Under the pieces are notes generated by a model, which was given only the letters and a program-made list of their open reading frames with translations, was not told where the DNA came from and did not search any database. Below, piece after piece: positions 58,833 to 64,000 of a stretch of 64,000 nucleotides of DNA (the stretch's first letter is position 1; each line of letters starts with the position of its first letter). Made by a program: the position numbers and the translations under genes. The DNA is from JAWXBK01 sp034439975. GTDB taxonomy: Bacteria > Pseudomonadota > Alphaproteobacteria > Dongiales > Dongiaceae. The stretch is from NCBI GenBank assembly GCA_034439975.1, contig JAWXBK010000021.1:19370-83369 (forward strand), in the 5' to 3' direction.

Positions 58833-60425
58833 ATGAGCATCGAAACGGGTCAGGGCGGCGACGGCGCGCAGCATTCGCAGGGCGGCCGCACCAGCCGGGG
58901 TCGCGACCGGCGCGCGCGCGGCGGCGGGCGCGAGGGCGGTGCCAGCATCCGCCAGCTTCCCTTCAAGCGGCTGCGCAATCCGTACAAACCGATCGAGATC
59001 CTGAACGAAGAACAAATCGATCGCATTCACGATGCGTCGATGCGGCTGCTGGAGAGCATCGGCATCGAAGTGCTCCATCCCGAAAGCCTCGACAATTTCG
59101 CGAAAGCGGGTGCCGACGTCGACCGGTCGACCGGCCGCGTGCGCATGGGCCGCGACATGGTGATGGAGCTGGTCGCGAAGGCGCCGCCGGAATTCACCAT
59201 TCGCGCGCGCAACCCCGCGCACGATGTGACGATCGGCGGCAATCATCTGGTCTTCACCTCGGTCGGCGGGCCGGCTTATTTCAACGACATCGAACGCGGC
59301 AAGCGGCCGGGCAATTTTCCCGACATGTGCGACTTCATCCGCCTCGTGCAGTCGCTCAATGTCGTGCATCAGGAAGGCGGCAGCCCGGGCGAGCCGGTCG
59401 AGTTGCCGGCCGCGTCGCGCCATCTCGATTATTATCACGCCGCGCTGACATTGACCGACAAGACCTGGCAATGCTGGGGCCTCGGCGGCTATCGCGTGCG
59501 CGATGCGGTCGACATGCTCTGCATCGCCCTTAACACCACCAAGGACGATCTGCTGGTCAATCCGGCCGGCATCACCGTGATCAACTCGAACTCGCCGCTC
59601 CGGCTCGACAATCCGATGGGCGAGGGGCTGACCGAGCTCGCACGGCACGGGCAGGCGGTCGCGGTGACACCTTTCACCCTGGCCGGCGCGATGAGCCCGG
59701 TGTCGCTCGCCGGCGCGCTCACGCTGCAGAATGCCGAGGCGTTGTTCATGGTGGCGCTCACCCAGATCGTGCGGGCGGGCACGCCGGTCATCTACGGCGC
59801 CTTCACCTCGAACGTCGACATGAAATCGGGCGCGCCCGCCTTCGGCACGCCGGAGTATGCGAAAGCCGCGATCATCTCGGGCCAGCTCGCGCGGCGCTAC
59901 AAACTGCCGCTGCGTTCGAGCAACGTGAATGCGTCCAACGTCGTCGACGTGCAGGCGGCCTATGAAAGCGAGATGGCGCTGTGGTCGACGATCATGGGCG
60001 GCGCCAATTACATCGTGCATGCGGCCGGATGGCTCGAAGGCGGGCTGACGGCCTCGTTCGAGAAGCTGATCGTCGATGCCGAGATGCTGCAGATGATGCG
60101 CGAGTTCCTCGAACCGCCGGTTATCGACGAGGCCGAGCTTGGCATCGAGGCGATTCGCGAGGTCGGGCCGGGCGGCCATTTCTTCGGCGTCGGCCACACG
60201 CTCGAACGCTACGAGCGGGCGTTCTACACGCCGATCCTTTCCGACTGGCGCAATTTCGAGACCTGGCGCGAGGCGGGTTCGGAAAACGGCACGCAGCGCG
60301 CCCACAAGATCTGGAAGCAGTTGCTCAAGGATTACGAGGAACCGCCGATGGATCCGGCCGTGCGCGAGGCGCTCGACGAATATCTCGTGAAGCGCACGGC
60401 GGAAATCGCGGCGGGGAAGTTTTAG
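58833..60425 (+). CDS. MttB-superfamily methyltransferase (non-pyrrolysine)
   Basis: A 530-residue corrinoid-dependent-type methyltransferase fold (MttB superfamily). The N-terminal ~40 residues are Gly/Arg-rich and disordered. Recognisable parts are NPYKPIEILNEEQIDRIHDA, FTSVGGPAYFNDIERG, LAGAMSPVSLAGALTLQNAE and SEMALWSTIMGGANYIVHAA. The gene has no in-frame TAG, so it is not the pyrrolysine TMA enzyme; relatives act on quaternary amines such as glycine betaine, proline betaine or carnitine. Co-transcribed with the TMADH-like gene. No corrinoid-protein gene is visible in the window. Confidence 0.85.
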   Translation: MSIETGQGGDGAQHSQGGRTSRGRDRRARGGGREGGASIRQLPFKRLRNPYKPIEILNEEQIDRIHDASMRLLESIGIEVLHPESLDNFAKAGADVDRSTGRVRMGRDMVMELVAKAPPEFTIRARNPAHDVTIGGNHLVFTSVGGPAYFNDIERGKRPGNFPDMCDFIRLVQSLNVVHQEGGSPGEPVELPAASRHLDYYHAALTLTDKTWQCWGLGGYRVRDAVDMLCIALNTTKDDLLVNPAGITVINSNSPLRLDNPMGEGLTELARHGQAVAVTPFTLAGAMSPVSLAGALTLQNAEALFMVALTQIVRAGTPVIYGAFTSNVDMKSGAPAFGTPEYAKAAIISGQLARRYKLPLRSSNVNASNVVDVQAAYESEMALWSTIMGGANYIVHAAGWLEGGLTASFEKLIVDAEMLQMMREFLEPPVIDEAELGIEAIREVGPGGHFFGVGHTLERYERAFYTPILSDWRNFETWREAGSENGTQRAHKIWKQLLKDYEEPPMDPAVREALDEYLVKRTAEIAAGKF

Positions 60426-60497
60426 GCAGCGCCATTTAAACCTCTCCCGCAACGTGGGAGAGGGTGGCCGCAAGCATAGCGCGCGGATCCCCTCATT

Positions 60498-60631
60498 TGT
60501 CATTGCCGGGCTTGCGCCGGTAATCCATCGCAGGGCGGAGCGCGATCGTCGAAAATGGCGTGGGCATTCGTCCAGCAACTGAGGCCGGTGCTTTGGCACA
60601 ATGGATCGCCGGGTCAAGCCCGGCGATGACG
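60498..60631. repeat. Dispersed intergenic palindromic repeat, copy 2
   Basis: The left half is TGTCATTGCCGGGCTTGCGC...TAATCCATCG and the right half ATGGATCGCCGGGTCAAGCC...GATGACG. It has the same inverted layout as the element at 46285-46394 with a longer core. It lies between the convergent MttB-like and GS-like genes and can form large hairpins, so it may also end transcription from both sides. Confidence 0.8.
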
Positions 60632-60686
60632 GTCGCTAGAAGCCAAAAAACAGTTGAGCGTCGAAAACGACGACTGGACTACTCTC

Positions 60687-62021
60687 TCACGCCATCTCCA
60701 GATAGCGCCGTCGTTCGAGGTCGGTCACCTGCGCGCGGAAGATGCCGGTCTCGAAATCGCCGATGCGGATCAGATTGTCGACGAATTCGGGATTGAGTAC
60801 CTCGCGGATCGCGGCACTGTCGCGCGCGACAGCCAGCGCCGCATCGAGCGTCATCGGCACACTCTCCGCGCCCGGTGTCTCGTAGCAATTGCCTTCGCCC
60901 GGCGCCGGCGGCGTCAGCTTCTTCTCGATGCCGCGCAGCCCCGCGCCCAGCATGGTGGCGAGCGCCGTATAGGGATTGAGATCGGCGCCGCCGATCCGAC
61001 ATTCGAGCCGCGCCTTCTTTGCGCTCTCATTGATGACGCGGTAGCCCACCGTACGATTGTCGACGCCCCAGTTGCGCGTCACGCCGGCAAAACTGTTCGA
61101 CTGGAAGCGTTTATAGGCGTTCACCGTCGGCGCATAGAACATCGTGGTCTCGTGGAACGTATCGAGCTGCCCGGCAACGAACTGCCGGAACGGAGCGCTC
61201 ATCCGCATCGGGTCGCTTTCGTCCCAGAAGGCCGGCTTGCCGGTCTTCGTGTCGGTGAGGCTCATATGGATATGACCGGAGTTGCCCGAGAAGTTCTCGT
61301 GGATCTTCGCCATGAAGCTCGCGGTCATGCCGGCTTGCGCGGCGAGCTGCTTGACCGCGGTCTTGAACCACACCGTCGTGTCGGCCATGCGCAGCGGGTC
61401 CATCGCGCGCAGATTGGCTTCGAACTGACCCTGGCCCCATTCCGGCGCGCAGCCTTCGATCTCGTCCGGAAACGCATCGCGCAGTGCGCCGACGATCGAT
61501 TCCCAGAAATGCCCCTCATAGACCGAGTAGCAATGGATGTCCTGCGACACCAGCCGCGGCATGCCCCAGTTGCCGGCGCGGATCTCCTCCGGCTTCGTCG
61601 GCAGCAGGAAGAATTCGAGCTCGAGGCTGCATTTAACCTCGTATCCAAGTTTGCGCGCGCGCTCGATTTGTCGTTTCAACTCGGTGCGTGGGCACAAAGC
61701 GGTCATGCCGCCATTAGGCTGGCGCAGATCCATGTTGACGACGGCGGCGTTTTTCTCCCAGCCGGCGATGCGAAAGCTGCCGAGATCGGGCTCGCCCTTC
61801 ACGTCGGGAATGCCGGTCGGAAACAGATGCGGCAGCACGTCGTCGATCATCGTCGTATAGAGAATGAACGACGCGAAATTGATGCCATCCTCCGCGGCGT
61901 CGCGGAAATAGGGAACGGTCAGGCGCTTGCCGCGCAGCATGCCGCCGGGATCCGTCGCCGCGAGAATGACGGTTCTGATGCCGTGTTTTTCGATCAGCGC
62001 ATTGATCGCCTTCAAATCCAT
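60687..62021 (-). CDS. Glutamine-synthetase-family ligase (possible gamma-glutamyl-methylamide/amine synthetase)
   Basis: A 444-residue GS-fold ligase. The ATP/glutamate motifs are visible: SLELEFFLL (catalytic Glu), GQGQFEANL, NSGHIHMSL (His of the metal site), NRTVGYRV and ECRIGGADLNPYTALA (Arg and Glu). It is shorter than bacterial GlnA and lacks the adenylylation tyrosine region, as in GMAS, PuuA and related amine ligases. Next to amine genes it may ligate methylamine to glutamate; substrate is inferred. ATG 62021 has GGGGAAGG upstream. Same transcript as the GntR gene. Confidence 0.82.
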   Translation of the reverse strand: MDLKAINALIEKHGIRTVILAATDPGGMLRGKRLTVPYFRDAAEDGINFASFILYTTMIDDVLPHLFPTGIPDVKGEPDLGSFRIAGWEKNAAVVNMDLRQPNGGMTALCPRTELKRQIERARKLGYEVKCSLELEFFLLPTKPEEIRAGNWGMPRLVSQDIHCYSVYEGHFWESIVGALRDAFPDEIEGCAPEWGQGQFEANLRAMDPLRMADTTVWFKTAVKQLAAQAGMTASFMAKIHENFSGNSGHIHMSLTDTKTGKPAFWDESDPMRMSAPFRQFVAGQLDTFHETTMFYAPTVNAYKRFQSNSFAGVTRNWGVDNRTVGYRVINESAKKARLECRIGGADLNPYTALATMLGAGLRGIEKKLTPPAPGEGNCYETPGAESVPMTLDAALAVARDSAAIREVLNPEFVDNLIRIGDFETGIFRAQVTDLERRRYLEMA

Positions 62022-62055
62022 GCCTTCCCCCCGGATGTTTCGAGCGGCGACCGTT

Positions 62056-62817
62056 TCAGCGAACAGCCTTGCGCCCGAGTTCCACAATGTCGAACTGGCG
62101 CACCCGCTCGAGCCCGTGGCCCTTGAGGCGCTCCAGAACATATTCGAATGCGTCGCTTACATGTTTCGAGACCGCGCGGTCGAGTTCCGCTTCGTCACCC
62201 GCACGGAATGCGTCGAGAATCGGCGTATGCGAGGCGACCAGGTCATGCATATGGGCGGGCGACCGGTCGCCGGTGAGATGCCAGAGCCGGTAGCTGAGCC
62301 CGCCGAGATTGTAGAGATGCTGGGCCAGAAACCGGTTGCCCGCATTGCGCCATGCGAAAGCGTGGAAGTCGAAATCGAGATTAACGACTTCGCTCGGGCG
62401 CTCGGCCGCTATTAGTGCTTCGGCAGTGTCGAAGCAATGGGCGAGGCGCTCGGCATCCTCGTCGCTGCGCTGATGCAGCGACAGCCGCCAGGCGAGACGT
62501 TCGGCGTGCAGCCGCACTTCGTAGAGTTCGCGCACTTCCTCGAACCCGACCGGTGCCACCTGGATCGACTGGTTCGCCTTGAACACGACCAGCCGTTCCG
62601 ATGCGAGCCGCAGCAGCGCCTCGCGCACCGGCGTGCGGCCGAAATCGAGCGCTTCCATCAACGCGCGTTCGTTGACGACGGAACCGGGACGCAATTCGCA
62701 GGTGACGATCTTGCGCCGGATGGCGGCATGCGCACGCGAGGCCTGGGTCGGCGCGGGCTCGTCGCCGACGGGCATCAGCTCCGGCAACGGCCGATAGCCG
62801 AGCCGTTCGTTCGCCAT
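62056..62817 (-). CDS. GntR-family (FCD) transcriptional regulator
   Basis: A 253-residue regulator with an N-terminal winged helix (HAAIRRKIVTCELRPGSVVNERALMEALDFGRTPVREALLRL) and an all-helical FCD effector domain (LYEVRLHAERLAWRLS, DFDFHAFAWRNAGNRF). ATG 62817 is preceded by GAGG; GTG 62835 would add six residues. It is 34 bases upstream of the GS-like gene and probably controls it. A palindrome lies about 100 bases upstream of its start. Confidence 0.9.
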   Translation of the reverse strand: MANERLGYRPLPELMPVGDEPAPTQASRAHAAIRRKIVTCELRPGSVVNERALMEALDFGRTPVREALLRLASERLVVFKANQSIQVAPVGFEEVRELYEVRLHAERLAWRLSLHQRSDEDAERLAHCFDTAEALIAAERPSEVVNLDFDFHAFAWRNAGNRFLAQHLYNLGGLSYRLWHLTGDRSPAHMHDLVASHTPILDAFRAGDEAELDRAVSKHVSDAFEYVLERLKGHGLERVRQFDIVELGRKAVR

Positions 62818-62915
62818 GGCAGCCTCTTTCTCCACCTGCTGCGTTCCCTCGCCGGGTTGGCGAGGGGCCTCGCAGGATTTGCCTGGGGCCGGGCGGACGA
62901 ACTCTAGGGATGCGA

Positions 62916-62932
62916 TTGATATACGGTCAATA
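62916..62932. promoter_or_regulatory. Inverted repeat upstream of GntR gene, possible operator
   Basis: ATTGA-N7-TCAAT lies in an AT-rich stretch (TATACGG spacer) 99 bases upstream of the GntR start. FCD-type GntR proteins often bind short palindromes of this spacing. The rest of 62818-63027 shows no gene. Confidence 0.4.
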
Positions 62933-63027
62933 TATGTAACCGGCAGACCTGCGGTCGCTCAAAGCGGCGCAATCCCTCCTCGGGGTCTCGCGATCGCTCC
63001 TCGGGGTCTTTTGCAGCGATTCGCGAG

Positions 63028-63435
63028 TCAGTTTGCGCCGCCGCCCCAGCCACCACTCGCTTCCGCGGTCCATGTGTCGTCGGCCGGCAGACCGGCACCC
63101 GATTGCAGCATGAGCGTGGCGCCGCTACCGCTGCCCGATGCCTGGCTGACTTCCCGGCCATCGTGCAGAAGAACGGCGCGAATGCGACCATCGCTTTCCG
63201 GTTCGGTGATCATTCGCACCCGCACACCGCTTGCATCGAACACATAGCGCGCCGGCACGGTGCCCGCGATCTCCGTCCGCTCGACGGAACCGCCGACATT
63301 CGATTCGATCTGCGCCGTGAACGCCGTGCCGGAATGCCCGTCAACTTCCAGAATGAAATCCGCTCTGGCAGGCGATGCCGCAGCGATCGGCGCCAGCATC
63401 GTCCCGATCACAACCATTCTCGCGATGATGTTCAT
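63028..63435 (-). CDS. Small exported protein of unknown function
   Basis: A 135-residue protein; ATG 63435 has AAGG nearby. The signal peptide is IARMVVIGTMLAPIAAASPA with cleavage near ARADF. The mature part is a beta-rich domain with an acidic, Ser/Gly-rich end (ASGSGSGATLMLQSGAGLPA). No known domain is recognised. It sits next to the Gly-Asn-Asp repeat protein; a strong hairpin separates the two. Confidence 0.65.
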   Translation of the reverse strand: MNIIARMVVIGTMLAPIAAASPARADFILEVDGHSGTAFTAQIESNVGGSVERTEIAGTVPARYVFDASGVRVRMITEPESDGRIRAVLLHDGREVSQASGSGSGATLMLQSGAGLPADDTWTAEASGGWGGGAN

Positions 63436-63545
63436 GATATGCCTTTCGTTGTCGCCTACGCGGTCGATAGGGCCCTCTCGGCACATAGTGTCTGCTTAAG
63501 TACAGGGGGAAGTGCGCAGGCGATCGCCCTCGCACGGACGGCGAA

Positions 63546-63574
63546 GCGGCCGCCCTGAAAACCAGGGCGGCCGC
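63546..63574. terminator. Strong hairpin between the repeat protein and the exported protein
   Basis: GCGGCCGCCCT (63546-63556) and AGGGCGGCCGC (63564-63574) form a perfect 11-bp stem with loop GAAAACC. No U-run follows on either strand, so it is likely a stabilising or attenuating structure. The other bases of 63436-63598 show nothing clear. Confidence 0.5.
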
Positions 63575-63598
63575 CTCACTCTTCTCCGTCTCAGGTGA

Positions 63599-64000
63599 CT
63601 ACCTGCCGAGAATCACCGCGCTGCGGATCCTGTCCAGATTGCCAAAACCAAAACCGAAGCCAACGCCGAGACCGGTACCGTTACCGTTATCGCCGTCGTT
63701 GCCGTTACCGCTACCGTTATCGCCGTCGTTGCCGCCGTCATTGCCGTCGTTTCCGCCGTCATTGCCGTCGTTTCCGCCGTCATTGCCGTCGTTTCCGCCG
63801 TCGTTGCCGTCGTCATTGCCGTCGTTTCCGCCGTCGTTTCCGCCGTCATTGCCGTCGTTGCCGCCGTCATTGCCGCCGTCGTTGCCGCCGTCGTTGCCGC
63901 CGTCGTTTCCGCCGTCATTGCCGTCGTTGCCGCCGTCATTGCCGTCGTTGCCGCCGTCATTGCCGTCGTTGCCGCCGTCGTTACCGCCGTCGTTGCCGCC
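63599..64000 (-). CDS. C-terminal part of a Gly-Asn-Asp repeat protein
   Basis: The minus-strand frame is open to the right edge, so the N-terminus is outside the window; 133 residues remain. It consists of units GGND and GND alternated, then NGSGNGND and the tail LGVGFGFGNLDRIRSAVILGR before the TAG at 63599-63601. The Asp and Asn spacing could bind calcium or give a hydrated, acidic spacer; it is not the RTX nonapeptide. There is no hydrophobic anchor in the visible part. Unknown function; the frame was chosen because the two other frames read MTAATTAMT-like or Arg-rich repeats that lack the natural Gly/Asn/Asp pattern and a clean C-terminus. Confidence 0.6.
   Translation of the reverse strand, partial: GGNDGGNDGGNDGNDGGNDGNDGGNDGNDGGNDGGNDGGNDGGNDGGNDGNDGGNDGGNDGNDDGNDGGNDGNDGGNDGNDGGNDGNDGGNDGDNGSGNGNDGDNGNGTGLGVGFGFGFGNLDRIRSAVILGR
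63672..64000. repeat. Tandem repeat array, 12- and 9-base units (coding for GGND/GND)
   Basis: Units GGCGGCAACGAC and GGCAATGAC, with third-base variants, are repeated in alternation over the last 330 bases. The array continues past the window. Such arrays change length by slippage, so copy number may vary between strains. It is coding, not a CRISPR: there are no unique spacers. Confidence 0.8.

Noticed and set aside
59821..60425. In-frame amber codon for pyrrolysine in the MttB-like gene
   Set aside because: The frame is open throughout and ends at TAG 60423-60425 as a normal stop; no internal TAG is present.
63672..64000. CRISPR array
   Set aside because: Units are contiguous, in frame and have no unique spacers; it encodes a Gly/Asn/Asp repeat.

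Overview
The window is a high-GC chromosomal segment of an alphaproteobacterium, most like the Rhodospirillales and relatives. The lineage call rests on gene order: dut-coaBC-ubiB-ubiE / mutM-echA-rpsT-dnaA-dnaN-recF-gyrB, plus RegB/RegA, MmcB, a DUF3501 / Fe-S pair and a CobS/CobC-CobT locus. It is inference from gene content; no rRNA is present.

Layout. 1-1013: end of a CCG-type Fe-S protein and DUF3501. 1034-2222: frameshifted glutathione S-transferase divergent from an HxlR regulator, with a palindrome between them. 2257-7467: frameshifted secreted S33 peptidase, a low-GC orphan gene coupled to a haloalkanoate-dehalogenase-like hydrolase, an SH3 protein and a D-2-hydroxyacid dehydrogenase. 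7513-9834: moeB, cysK and an Rrf2 regulator. 9847-24778: replication-initiation neighbourhood with dUTPase, CoA and ubiquinone genes, mutM, rpsT, dnaA, dnaN, recF and gyrB; a restriction-like HNH gene sits between ubiE and mutM. A tRNA-like 3' end follows gyrB. 24987-35988: envelope and glycosylation genes (phosphoglycerol transferase, TPR-OGT, PBP1A, glycosyltransferase-FkbM fusion). 35985-41487: MFS, VOC, YgjP, Ada-like, YcgN and SYLF proteins. 41654-46234: cobalamin nucleotide-loop genes, a cyclase-fold protein and a YcaQ-type glycosylase. 46439-52258: ABC exporter, RegB/RegA, UDP-xylose synthase and MFS. 52277-55611: broken low-GC gene, mmcB, mtgA and degP. 55802-62817: FkbM methyltransferase, then a methylated-amine cluster (trimethylamine-dehydrogenase-like flavoprotein, non-pyrrolysine MttB-like methyltransferase, glutamine-synthetase-family ligase, GntR regulator). 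62818-64000: small exported protein and the C-terminal part of a Gly-Asn-Asp repeat protein that runs off the right edge.

How the genes fit together. The 56746-62817 cluster reads as a candidate route for N-demethylation: MttB-like protein to remove a methyl from a quaternary or tertiary amine, TMADH-like flavoprotein to oxidise an amine, GS-like ligase to capture a small amine on glutamate. The corrinoid protein MttB would need is not in the window. CobS, CobT and CobC about 13 kb away show that the cell completes cobamides. Three genes carry single-base reading-frame breaks (1034-1730, 2257-4246, 52277-52656); these are either real decay or consensus errors and should be checked against reads. 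The clearest horizontally acquired candidates are the AT-richer genes at 4266-4763, 13952-14833 and 52277-52656.
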